From positions 7,784 through 14,225 of the forward strand of contig PKWF01000285.1 in the NCBI GenBank assembly GCA_003133185.1: DNA of 6,442 bases, written 5' to 3'. Below the pieces are notes generated by a model. That model worked only from the letters and a program-made list of their open reading frames with translations, did not search any database and was not told the DNA's origin. This stretch comes from Vulcanimicrobiota bacterium. GTDB lineage: Bacteria > Vulcanimicrobiota > Vulcanimicrobiia > Vulcanimicrobiales > Vulcanimicrobiaceae. This document shows, one piece after another, positions 1 to 5,861 of this stretch. The stretch's first letter is position 1, and the number at the start of each line of letters is the position of its first letter. The position numbers and the translations under genes are program-made.

Positions 1-109
1 GCTCGATCGCCGCAACCGTGGAGGCAGGCAGCACGCCGGCGGCGGCGTGATTCAAATAGACGTACTGCTGCGTGACTCCAAACTCGCTGCGCGGAAGCGG
101 AGTGCTCAC
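1..109 (-). CDS. Class V aminotransferase-like protein, N-terminal fragment (cut by window edge)
   Basis: The first 36 codons of a gene continue past base 1. The frame opens with GTG at 109 and reads VSTPLPRSEFGV, then YVYLNHAAAGVLPAST and VAAIE. The pattern YLNHAAxGxLP followed by a short helix is typical of the N-terminus of PLP-dependent class V aminotransferases, the fold shared by cysteine desulfurases and isopenicillin N epimerase-like enzymes. The lysine that binds PLP would lie far outside the window, so the exact reaction cannot be given. The GTG overlaps the phoU stop codon (GTGA, four bases shared), which suggests translational coupling and a common transcript. The family call is inference from a short segment; the overlap and open frame are seen directly. 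Confidence 0.6.
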   Translation of the reverse strand, partial: MSTPLPRSEFGVTQQYVYLNHAAAGVLPASTVAAIE

Positions 110-747
110 TCCGCGCCGATCATGTCCTTCGTGTGCCACGCGATATTGCCGGCACGGTCGCCCACGCGCTCGAGCGAAGCGAGGACGAAGAGATAGCGCG
201 TTCCGGGACGTACGATCTCCGGATCGGCGCGCATCTCCGATTGCAGCAGTTTGATACTGCGCTTGTAGAGTTTATCCACCTCGTCGTCCCGGTCGATGAC
301 GATACTTGCCAGGTTGGGATCTCGCTCGGTGTAGGCGCGCATCGCATCGATCAGCAACCCGTGTGCGACGCTCGCTATGCGATCGATTTCGACCTTTTGG
401 GGTCGCATCGGCTGATCCGAGAGTTTGATGGCGTTCTTCGAAATGTCGACCGCATAATCGCCGACGCGCTCGAGGTCGGTGGCGATCTCCAGCATGGCGG
501 CAATCTCGCGCAGCTCGCCCGCGACCGGCTGCTGCCTCCAAATAAGTTCGATGCAATGCGCCTCGATGCGCCGGCGAAGGTCGTCGATGGCGTCGTCTCC
601 GGCGACGACTCGCGCCCCCGACGCGGCATCGCGATGGTCGAGCGCGTCCACCGCGACGCGGATCGCATCGCTTACCAACGCGCCAAGACGAACGACGTCG
701 AGCCTGGTTCCCTCCAATGCCTCATGATACGCTGTGCGCACTGGCAC
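106..747 (-). CDS. phoU: PhoU-type phosphate signalling protein
   Basis: This 213-residue cytoplasmic protein has the usual PhoU size (about 210-240 residues). It holds two homologous three-helix halves. Each half ends in the family's acidic metal-binding motif: DLERVGDYAVD at residues 91-101 and SLERVGDRAGN at 191-201. PhoU proteins sit between the Pst phosphate transporter and the PhoR/PhoB sensor pair and damp the Pho response when phosphate is plentiful; this is family knowledge. The GTG at 747 is chosen because GGAGG (753-757) lies five bases upstream. A second GTG at 741 is possible, and an ATG at 807 would leave this ribosome site inside the gene. No pst or phoBR gene is in the window. 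The gene overlaps the following aminotransferase-like gene by four bases and diverges from the enoyl-CoA hydratase. Confidence 0.93.
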   Translation of the reverse strand: MPVRTAYHEALEGTRLDVVRLGALVSDAIRVAVDALDHRDAASGARVVAGDDAIDDLRRRIEAHCIELIWRQQPVAGELREIAAMLEIATDLERVGDYAVDISKNAIKLSDQPMRPQKVEIDRIASVAHGLLIDAMRAYTERDPNLASIVIDRDDEVDKLYKRSIKLLQSEMRADPEIVRPGTRYLFVLASLERVGDRAGNIAWHTKDMIGAE

Positions 748-847
748 CCTCACCTCCCATGAAAATAGACCACAAGTATGGCAAGGGGGCACTTCCGCGC
801 AATCCAACGAAGGAACCTGCGTCCTTTATCAAATCATAAGGTTAAAC
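748..847. promoter_or_regulatory. Divergent intergenic region between phoU and the enoyl-CoA hydratase
   Basis: These 100 bases should carry both divergent promoters. A possible minus-strand promoter for phoU is TTGCGC (797-802), a 16-base spacer, then CATACT (775-780). It matches the sigma-70 consensus only in part. On the plus strand, AAGG at 838-841 lies six bases before the ATG at 848 and is a plausible ribosome site. I see no clear plus-strand -35/-10 pair and no obvious Pho box. Confidence 0.3.
753..757 (-). promoter_or_regulatory. Ribosome binding site that sets the phoU start
   Basis: GGAGG on the minus strand lies five bases before the GTG at 747. It is the clearest Shine-Dalgarno match near a start in this window, and it argues against the longer reading frame that begins at 807. 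Confidence 0.7.
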
Positions 848-1633
848 ATGCCATTTGAAGACATCCTCGTCGCGGTCGAAGAGCCGCTTGGCTTTATTAC
901 GCTTAACCGTCCGAGCGTTCTCAATGCGTTGCGTACGCGGCTCTTGGACGAGCTCTCAGCGGCGTTGCGCGACATGGAGCGCGACGACAAAGTCCGCGTA
1001 GTCGTCATCACCGGGGCCGGAGAGAAGGCCTTCGCCGCGGGAGCGGACATCTCCGAGCTCAACGCATTGGCTTCGGCCGGCTCGGGAGCCGAGAAGGCCC
1101 GTAAGGGCCAGGGCATCACCCGTCAGATCGAGCGTCTCGGTAAACCGGTCGTGATGGCCATCAATGGATTCGCGCTCGGCGGCGGCTGCGAGCTTGCCAT
1201 GGCCGGCGACATACGCGTCGCGAGCGAGAACGCGAAGTTCGGGCAGCCGGAGGTCAACCTCGGATTGATACCGGGTTACGGCGGTTCGCAACGTTTAACG
1301 CGGCTGGCCGGCAAAGGTGTGGCGATGCATCTCTGTTTAACGGGCGAAATCATCGATGCGCAGGAAGCGTTGCGCATTGGCCTGGTGACTCGCGTTGTCC
1401 CCGGCGGCGAGCTGATGAACGAGGCGAAACGGATTGCGACGCTCGTCGCATCCAAAGCTCCCTTAGCCATCGCGGCCTGCAAGCGGGTCATCAACAACGG
1501 CGCTCATCTTTCAATCGACGATGCGCTGGAACTGGAGGCACTAGAGTTCGGCACGCTCGTCGATACCGAGGATATCAAAGAAGGCACGAGCGCGTTCTTG
1601 GAAAAGCGCAAGCCGGCCTGGAAGGGTCATTAG
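848..1633 (+). CDS. Enoyl-CoA hydratase/isomerase (crotonase family)
   Basis: The 261-residue protein has the standard length of a bacterial crotonase. It would hydrate trans-2-enoyl-CoA thioesters to 3-hydroxyacyl-CoA in fatty-acid oxidation or short-chain acyl-CoA metabolism in the cytoplasm. The substrate-binding and oxyanion-hole segment AFAAGADISEL is at 61-71, and the second oxyanion segment ALGGGCELA is at 109-117. The two catalytic glutamates of true hydratases are both present, Glu115 (GGGCE) and Glu135 (QPEVNLGLIPG), so hydratase activity is likely and not only a crotonase fold. The ATG at 848 is chosen because AAGG lies six bases upstream and homology begins there; the frame stays open upstream to 734, but that part overlaps phoU. 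The stop overlaps the convergent thioredoxin gene by four bases. The thiolase nearby fits the same pathway. Chain-length preference cannot be read from sequence. Confidence 0.93.
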   Translation: MPFEDILVAVEEPLGFITLNRPSVLNALRTRLLDELSAALRDMERDDKVRVVVITGAGEKAFAAGADISELNALASAGSGAEKARKGQGITRQIERLGKPVVMAINGFALGGGCELAMAGDIRVASENAKFGQPEVNLGLIPGYGGSQRLTRLAGKGVAMHLCLTGEIIDAQEALRIGLVTRVVPGGELMNEAKRIATLVASKAPLAIAACKRVINNGAHLSIDDALELEALEFGTLVDTEDIKEGTSAFLEKRKPAWKGH

Positions 1634-2121
1634 CGTTCGAAGGACGACAGGGCGTTGTCCATCGCGAGTGCGATGGCCGGGTTGAGACCTTCCCATTTTG
1701 CCCGGATGAAGCCGTTGCGGTCGATTACGACGATGGTCGGAAACCCTTCCACGGCAAAGAGCGGCCGCGCGCTACCGTTCGGATCGAGCGCGACGTTTTG
1801 TAGTTTATATCGCCGCGCGAACGTAGCGGCAACCGATCGCCCTTCGCCAACGTCGATCGGCACGACCGCAGCGTCGGGATGCGCTCGCGACCACGCCTCC
1901 ACCAGCGGCAGCTCCAGCTTGCACGGCTCGCACCAGCTCGCGTAAAAGTCGAGAAAGAGCACGCGACCGCGCCCGTCGGCAACACGGAAGGCCTCGCCGT
2001 GCAACCGCTGGTAAATCGCCGCGGGCGCGGGGTGCGTCCCAGCGGCCTCAAACGAGCGCGGCGCGATGAAGATCTTCCAGACGGCAAAGCCGATTACGAG
2101 CGCCGCGAGGAGATCCCACAA
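1630..2121 (-). CDS. Membrane-anchored thioredoxin-like protein (TlpA/ResA type)
   Basis: From the TTG at 2121 the protein has 163 residues. A hydrophobic segment (residues 3-20, DLLAALVIGFAVWKIFIA) would act as an uncleaved signal anchor. It leads to an extracytoplasmic thioredoxin fold. The redox motif WCEPC places cysteines at 64 and 67, and the cis-proline loop is GFPTIVVID. This is the TlpA/ResA arrangement used to reduce disulfides in apocytochrome c or other exported proteins; the target here is unknown. The start is uncertain. No ATG or GTG lies between the thiolase stop (2156) and the membrane segment, TTG 2121 has only a weak GGA three bases upstream, and an in-frame TTG at 2199 would overlap the thiolase. 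The only in-frame ATG (2304) would overlap it by about 150 bases. The gene is probably co-transcribed with the thiolase. Confidence 0.85.
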   Translation of the reverse strand: MWDLLAALVIGFAVWKIFIAPRSFEAAGTHPAPAAIYQRLHGEAFRVADGRGRVLFLDFYASWCEPCKLELPLVEAWSRAHPDAAVVPIDVGEGRSVAATFARRYKLQNVALDPNGSARPLFAVEGFPTIVVIDRNGFIRAKWEGLNPAIALAMDNALSSFER

Positions 2122-2155
2122 TCGTCCGCCGGTAAGAAGCCTGCGCGTCGAGATG

Positions 2156-3373
2156 CTACTCCGAGCGGAAAAGAGCTGCGATTCCTTGGCCGCCTCCAAT
2201 GCACGCCGAGGCGATGGCGTAGCCGCCGCCGCGCCGGCGCAGCTCGTGAAGTGCCGTGATCGCGAGCCGCGCGCCCGACGCGCCCAGCGGATGGCCGAGC
2301 GCAATCGCGCCGCCGTTCGGATTCAACGTCTTAGCCTGTGCTGAGCCTGTCGAAGCACCCATCTCGCGAAGACATGCGATGACCTGCGGCGCAAAGGCCT
2401 CGTTGATCTCCACGACGGCGAGATCGTCCGCGCCGACGCCGCCGCGCTCGAGGGCCTTTGGAATCGCAAAAGCCGGACCGATCCCCATAATCGAAGGGTC
2501 GACGCCGACAACGCTCGCCGAGACCAGGCGCCCCATCCATTGCAGACCGTCTTCGCGTGCGCGCTTCACGGTCGTGAGGACCACCGCCGCCGCACCATCG
2601 GTAATGCCGCTCGCATTGCCAGGTGTCACGACGCCGTCTTTAACGAAGCGCGCCGGCAGTTTGCCGAGTTTTTCCAGCGTTAACCCGGCGCGCGGACCTT
2701 CGTCCTTTTCAACGCGTACGGTCGAGCCTTTCGGCCCGGGAGCATCGACCCCCACGATCTCCTGCGCGAAGTAGCCGTTGCTCTGCGCAGCCAGAGCGCG
2801 TTCCTGGCTCGCGAGCGCGAACTCATCGCATTCCGCGCGCGACACGCCATATTTCTTGGCAAGATTCTCAGCCGTGATTGCCATCGGCGTATTCCCGTAC
2901 GAATCGATGAGCGCGGTCCACAGCGAGTCTTCAAATGCAACGTTCTGGCCCAGACGAAAACCTTGGCGCGTGCCGCGCACTACGTGAGGCGCTTGACTCA
3001 TATTTTCCGTACCACCCGCCAACGCGTAACTCGCGCTGCCAAGAGTCAGGGACTGCGCTGCCGACAGAATCGCTTGCAGCCCCGAACCGCACAGCCGATT
3101 TACCGTGAGCGCGGGCACGCCTACCGGGAGTCCCGTCCGCAGTCCGACGTGGCGTGCGAGGTAGATCGCATCGGCGCTGCTCTGAATGACGTTCCCGAAA
3201 ACCACTTCGTCGATCTGTTCCTTGCGGACGCCGCTGCGCCCAATCGCCTCTTCGGCGGCCGCGACGGCGAGGTCGGTGGCGGTAAGGCTCGCCAGTTCCC
3301 CGCCGAGATTACCGAACGGCGTGCGGGCCCCCGCAAGAATGACGATGTCGTTGTCCTGCATAGAATTGATCAT
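2156..3373 (-). CDS. Thiolase (acetyl-CoA C-acetyltransferase type)
   Basis: The 405-residue protein condenses or cleaves acyl-CoA thioesters (acetoacetyl-CoA or 3-ketoacyl-CoA) in the cytoplasm. All catalytic elements are present: the nucleophile Cys95 in NRLCGSGLQA, the loop EINEAFAPQ, His361 in GGAIALGHPLGASGAR and Cys391 in SACIGGGQG. N-terminal ARTPFG and the central VTPGNASGITDGAAA are also family hallmarks. Residues 340-347 (ASTGSAQA) form an unusual insertion encoded by a mini-repeat. The ATG at 3373 has only a distant AGGA 15 bases upstream. The ATG at 3361 (MQDNDIVILAG) is at least as likely, because residues 1-5 lie in a direct repeat shared with an unrelated gene at 6405-6442. AtoB/ThlA-like activity is more likely than long-chain FadA, but this is not certain. 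The thioredoxin gene follows on the same strand. Confidence 0.93.
   Translation of the reverse strand: MINSMQDNDIVILAGARTPFGNLGGELASLTATDLAVAAAEEAIGRSGVRKEQIDEVVFGNVIQSSADAIYLARHVGLRTGLPVGVPALTVNRLCGSGLQAILSAAQSLTLGSASYALAGGTENMSQAPHVVRGTRQGFRLGQNVAFEDSLWTALIDSYGNTPMAITAENLAKKYGVSRAECDEFALASQERALAAQSNGYFAQEIVGVDAPGPKGSTVRVEKDEGPRAGLTLEKLGKLPARFVKDGVVTPGNASGITDGAAAVVLTTVKRAREDGLQWMGRLVSASVVGVDPSIMGIGPAFAIPKALERGGVGADDLAVVEINEAFAPQVIACLREMGASTGSAQAKTLNPNGGAIALGHPLGASGARLAITALHELRRRGGGYAIASACIGGGQGIAALFRSE
2338..2358. repeat. Mini-repeat with 5-base inverted ends inside the thiolase
   Basis: The 21-base element has the core CTGAGCCTGTCGAAGC (2341-2356) and perfect inverted ends, GTGCT and AGCAC. 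From memory, closely similar short motifs are scattered in many copies through diverse bacterial genomes and are often read in frame within proteins as STGSAQ or AEPVEA. Here it encodes ASTGSAQA in the thiolase. Only one copy is seen in this window, so calling it a dispersed repeat rests on prior knowledge. Confidence 0.6.
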
Positions 3374-3396
3374 ATCGACCGCGACTATTCCTCAAC
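3359..3396 (-). repeat. Direct repeat, left copy, at the thiolase start
   Basis: These 38 bases match 6405-6442 in the same orientation with four mismatches. On the minus strand both copies read GIVAVDMI(N/D)SM. Two of the differences are synonymous third-position changes, one changes Asn to Asp, and one makes TGA here where the other copy has TGC. This pattern suggests the block was once coding. The match stops at the ATG at 3361. Confidence 0.85.
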
Positions 3397-3436
3397 GGTT
3401 GCGCGCGTCCCGGCAGGCGCCGTCGCCGACCGTCCC

Positions 3437-3498
3437 TAGGACCGGGAGGCCCTCGAGCATCCCGCAAGCGCGAGAGCGCAAAAGGTAAGAATCCCGCG
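3437..3498 (-). pseudogene. Lipoprotein signal-peptide remnant
   Basis: On the minus strand this segment reads RRGILTFCALALAGCSRAS and reaches a stop at 3437-3439 six codons after the lipobox cysteine. Two arginines, a hydrophobic stretch and the LAGC lipobox (cysteine codon 3459-3457) form a complete lipoprotein signal peptide, but no ATG precedes it and no mature protein follows. It touches the end of the GloVer array, whose last recognisable residues (GTSDAG) overlap it in another frame. It probably is the 5' end of a lost surface lipoprotein gene. The direct repeat at 3359-3396 could belong to the same lost gene. Confidence 0.5.
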
Positions 3499-3908
3499 TC
3501 GCTCGTACCGCCTTGGTAGGTGGCTGTAAAGCGTGCCGGCGACGTCGAGGAGGCTGGCGAACTGACACTGACCGTCGCTTCCGCCCTTTGAAGCTGTAGA
3601 TCACGTGCTCGGTGCCGGAAGTACTCACGGCTGAAGACCGTCCCGGCGCCGCTCGTGCCGCCTTGATAGGTCGTGCCGTAGAGCGTGCCGTCTAACGTCG
3701 GTCAGGCCGGCATAGGGAGCAACTCCGTCGTTGCTCGCTTTGACTTTATAGAGCACGTGCTCTTCGCCGGTCCTGCTGACTTTGAAAACGGTTCCCCCAG
3801 CCAGGTGAAATCCGTACGGAACGGATATTCACCGCCCGATCCGCCTTTGAAACTGTAGATCACGTGCTCGTCGCCCGATGGGCTGATACCGAAAACGGTC
3901 CCCGCATC
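3489..3908 (-). pseudogene. Frameshifted GloVer-repeat protein remnant
   Basis: Four partial units with a period near 150 bases are readable on the minus strand. Unit A has DAGTVFGISPSGDEHVIYSF, then KGGSGGEYPF. Unit B has GGTVFKVSRTGEEHVLY, then DGVAPYAGLTDV. Unit C has DGTLYGTTYQGGTSGAGTVF, then TEHVIYSFKG. Unit D has DGQCQFASLLDVAGTLY, then TYQGGTSDAG. The motif NGTLYGTT plus GTVFxIS plus HVxYSFKG is that of GloVer-type tandem repeats found in secreted or anchored proteins; their role is unknown. Indels break the frame between A and B, near 3692 (one extra base), near 3629, near 3585 and near 3522. Unit A also lacks its NGTLYGTT part. No start, signal or anchor remains attached, so it should not make a full protein. 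Confidence 0.75.
3649..3691 (-). repeat. Inverted repeat, left arm (43 bases, perfect)
   Basis: This arm is the exact reverse complement of 5884-5926. It covers the GloVer segment GTLYGTTYQGGTSG. Similarity continues less perfectly for about 22 more bases on the 5' side of the minus-strand reading. The two arms enclose 2,192 bases that contain the deacetylase and methyltransferase genes. Confidence 0.9.
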
Positions 3909-3986
3909 GAAAAGAGTTTAAGTTCTTTGGGCTACGCGCTCGGCAGCTGCGTGGTTGCGGCAATGCTCGCAGGCTGCGGCGCGGCC
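3909..3986 (+). pseudogene. Lipoprotein signal-peptide remnant, antisense to the deacetylase end
   Basis: On the plus strand these bases read EKSLSSL followed by GYALGSCVVAAMLAGCGAA. This is a clear signal peptide: a lysine, a hydrophobic core and the lipobox LAGC with cysteine codon 3975-3977. No ATG start lies in place, and after about 3986 the frame runs through the antisense of the deacetylase gene. It therefore looks like a 5' fragment of a lost lipoprotein gene joined to unrelated DNA. The minus-strand GloVer array begins directly beside it at 3908. Bases 3932-3986 also serve as the 3' end of the deacetylase reading frame. Confidence 0.6.
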
Positions 3987-4831
3987 TGGCTGAAGCAGTC
4001 TCGCAGCCTGACTAGTTGGTATCGTCCGCACAGCGATTCAAACGCGTCCCCGAGCTCGATCGAATACCCGAGCATCCATGGGTTCCTCACTTTTGCCTTG
4101 AATGGATAATGCGGTTGGCAGACCTGCCAGGAATGGATGAAGAGGCAAGGCGCGTGGTGGTGGCAGGCGCTGAACCTACTCACGAACCACGCAAGGCATG
4201 GGTGCAAAACCCCGACGAAGAGCCCCGATCCAAACGGGATGCCTTTCTTTAAGAGTTCGCCGTTCATCGCACACGGTATTGAGTTGAGCTCCTTCCTCGC
4301 CCACGGCAGCACAGAGACGGGGTAGATACCGATGCCAGAGTGCTCGAAAGGTTTGGTACCGTAAACGGATGAATCGAACCGATATCCATGCCGCTTTAGA
4401 GCTGAGTAGTATCGCGCCTCGGTCCTGATGGACGGGGCCCGAAAGCTCACGACATCGTACTTAACTCTGAAGGGGTAGCAGCGCAGAAGTTCGGCATCAA
4501 AATCCTCGATCTCGCTCAGATCTTCGTGGCGAAACGAGTGCAAACCGATTTCGTGCCCGCGATCGTAGATGTCTTGCAGCACCTCGGGATACACCGCATC
4601 GAGCTCGGCGACAGTGAAAAAGGTGATGTGCTGCTGCGTGCGATCTAAAATATCTAGGATCCGGCCAACCGACGTTCTTATCTGACCGCCGTCGTAGCGA
4701 AATCGCTCTTCGAGCGGCATATTGGAGAACCCTGACAGGCTGCCACTTGCGTCCCCGTTGTAAAACCACTCGACGTCAATCGTCAGGACCAGCTTCCCTT
4801 TCGCTGCGGTCGGACGTGCGGCTTTGCTCAT
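3932..4831 (-). CDS. Polysaccharide deacetylase (NodB domain)
   Basis: The 299-residue protein carries the NodB catalytic motifs. Motif 1 is TIDVEW with Asp19 and Glu21, the DVE variant in place of TFDD. Motif 2 is GLHSFRHEDL with the metal-binding His98 and His102. Motif 3 is SFRAPS with Arg131 and Pro133. The family removes N-acetyl groups from glycans such as exopolysaccharide, O-antigen or peptidoglycan precursors. No signal peptide is visible, so it may act in the cytoplasm on a precursor. FIHSWQV near the end resembles the HPWE segment of related enzymes. The start is ATG 4831, 12 bases after the methyltransferase stop, with no strong ribosome site. Residues 282-299 are the antisense of a lipoprotein signal peptide, so the natural C-terminus near LRDCF has been replaced by junction sequence. 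The fold is probably intact; activity is unproven. Confidence 0.85.
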   Translation of the reverse strand: MSKAARPTAAKGKLVLTIDVEWFYNGDASGSLSGFSNMPLEERFRYDGGQIRTSVGRILDILDRTQQHITFFTVAELDAVYPEVLQDIYDRGHEIGLHSFRHEDLSEIEDFDAELLRCYPFRVKYDVVSFRAPSIRTEARYYSALKRHGYRFDSSVYGTKPFEHSGIGIYPVSVLPWARKELNSIPCAMNGELLKKGIPFGSGLFVGVLHPCLAWFVSRFSACHHHAPCLFIHSWQVCQPHYPFKAKVRNPWMLGYSIELGDAFESLCGRYQLVRLRDCFSQAAPQPASIAATTQLPSA

Positions 4832-4843
4832 CGGTGAGCCACT

Positions 4844-5521
4844 TTATACCTTCGGCAGGTTTGTAACAAAGCGAATCCTTTCGCGATCGTAATACCAGTA
4901 GTTATCTATCCCCGCCTCCGTCAACATCCCGTCAACCTCACCCCTGGAGCAACTGTACGATCCCGGACAGGATGCGATCTTTAGATATATCCCTCGAAGG
5001 ATCTCACGCGCCCCGAGTTTCCCTTCCGTGGGCAAGGAAAATAGGAACATTTTTCCTTTGACGGCGCGAAATAGCGATGCGATCTCGTGCTTCTGGAAGT
5101 AGTCCAATAGCCCGATCCCGGTTACGATATCAACTTCTTGCAGGAAGCTGCTATCAACGCGCGCGTCCTCGCACAGAAATGAAACCCGGCTTTCCGTAAT
5201 GCCAAGATCGCTGGCATGCCGTTTTGCCGCCTCGATGCCCGAGGGTGCGATATCGACGCCGACGAGGTTCCTTGGATTGTACTTCAACAATCTAATGATA
5301 AATACACCGGAACCGCAGCCAAGGTCGCACAGGCTCCTGTCTGCTACGTGGTTCTTTACGAGCTCTTCGGCTACAAGGAGGCGCTTCTTTAACTGGGTTC
5401 TAAAGGGCACGGCCAGACGCTCGAGGAGCGACACGCGGGCGTTCCCAGCGTACATTGTCCCTTCCCATTCGAGGATCTTATTGTCCCAGTAACTCTGTTG
5501 GTCGCTCTTTTGATCGTGCAT
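4844..5521 (-). CDS. Class I SAM-dependent methyltransferase
   Basis: The 225-residue protein shows the Rossmann-type methyltransferase core. Motif I is LCDLGCGSGVF (residues 64-74), which binds S-adenosylmethionine. The acidic residue at the end of strand 2 is Asp90 in LVGVDIAPSGIEAAK, followed by FLCEDAR and VDIVTGIGLLDYF for the later motifs. An N-terminal extension with YWDNKILEWEG precedes the core. The substrate cannot be read from sequence. The adjacent deacetylase, 12 bases downstream on the same strand, suggests that the pair modifies a glycan or its lipid carrier. The ATG at 5521 has a GGGG stretch six bases upstream. Local GC is clearly lower than in the metabolic genes (28/60 and 29/60 against 41/60 and 43/60), which suggests separate origin. 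Confidence 0.85.
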   Translation of the reverse strand: MHDQKSDQQSYWDNKILEWEGTMYAGNARVSLLERLAVPFRTQLKKRLLVAEELVKNHVADRSLCDLGCGSGVFIIRLLKYNPRNLVGVDIAPSGIEAAKRHASDLGITESRVSFLCEDARVDSSFLQEVDIVTGIGLLDYFQKHEIASLFRAVKGKMFLFSLPTEGKLGAREILRGIYLKIASCPGSYSCSRGEVDGMLTEAGIDNYWYYDRERIRFVTNLPKV

Positions 5522-5861
5522 ACAAACCCCATTTAAGCGGAAACAGCGTAGTGCTGTGGCGGCCGGATTCCGACCTAGCGGCGCGCCACTCCGCGCCGTT
5601 GGCGGCAGAAGAGGGCGTTTTCACGCTCGTCGGGGCACAAACCTGTCGTTGTGTTGGCCGCGAAAACCATGATCATCTTCGCGTTCATGGCGCTACAACC
5701 GGATCGCGCTACGGCCCGATGCGAACGTCTACACTCGACCGCGCCGACGCCGCTCCCGACCTAACGTCGTCGGAGCGACGACGGCAAGGAAAAAGCACAG
5801 ATGTTGCCGCCGTCGTCCGCACCATAGAGCCCGGACGGTAGCACGACCATCGAGGCGTCCG
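5522..5861. other. 340 bases with no recognised gene, upstream of the methyltransferase
   Basis: I find no gene to name here. The methyltransferase promoter should lie near its left end, but no clear -35/-10 pair is visible; a small inverted repeat ACAGC-GTAGT-GCTGT is at 5543-5557. On the minus strand two short frames are open: 29 codons from ATG 5850, including LPSGLYGADDGGNICAFSL, and a run to a stop at 5575 that includes MNAKMIMVFAANTTTG. Neither has a ribosome site. The first faintly resembles a GloVer segment. The region is probably more recombination debris. Confidence 0.4.
5765..5783. repeat. GC-rich hairpin with 8-base stem
   Basis: CGTCGTCG, a GAG loop, then CGACGACG form a perfect 8-base-pair stem with a 3-base loop. 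No T-run follows on either strand, so it is not a standard intrinsic terminator. It lies between debris segments and has no assigned role. Confidence 0.5.

Noticed and set aside
133..762. Long plus-strand frame across the phoU region
   Set aside because: It is the antisense of phoU, whose minus-strand protein has clear family motifs; high-GC DNA often keeps such frames open.
2156..2304. ATG 2304 as the start of the thioredoxin gene
   Set aside because: It would overlap the conserved end of the thiolase by about 150 bases and give a low-complexity basic N-terminus with no family likeness.
3349..3498. Terminal repeats or target duplications of an insertion sequence
   Set aside because: No transposase or terminal inverted repeats of an insertion element were found; the repeats here fit shared coding sequence.
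3489..3908. CRISPR-like or satellite array from the roughly 150-base period
   Set aside because: The period is that of a protein repeat (about 50 residues) and the units read as GloVer motifs; there are no short identical repeats with unique spacers.
3864..4109. Plus-strand frame that could be called a small lipoprotein
   Set aside because: Only 3909-3986 looks like a signal peptide. Upstream it reads antisense to the GloVer array and downstream antisense to the deacetylase, so it is a remnant and not a gene.
5455..5841. Plus-strand frame of 128 codons
   Set aside because: It begins inside the antisense of the methyltransferase and shows no motif, signal or ribosome site.
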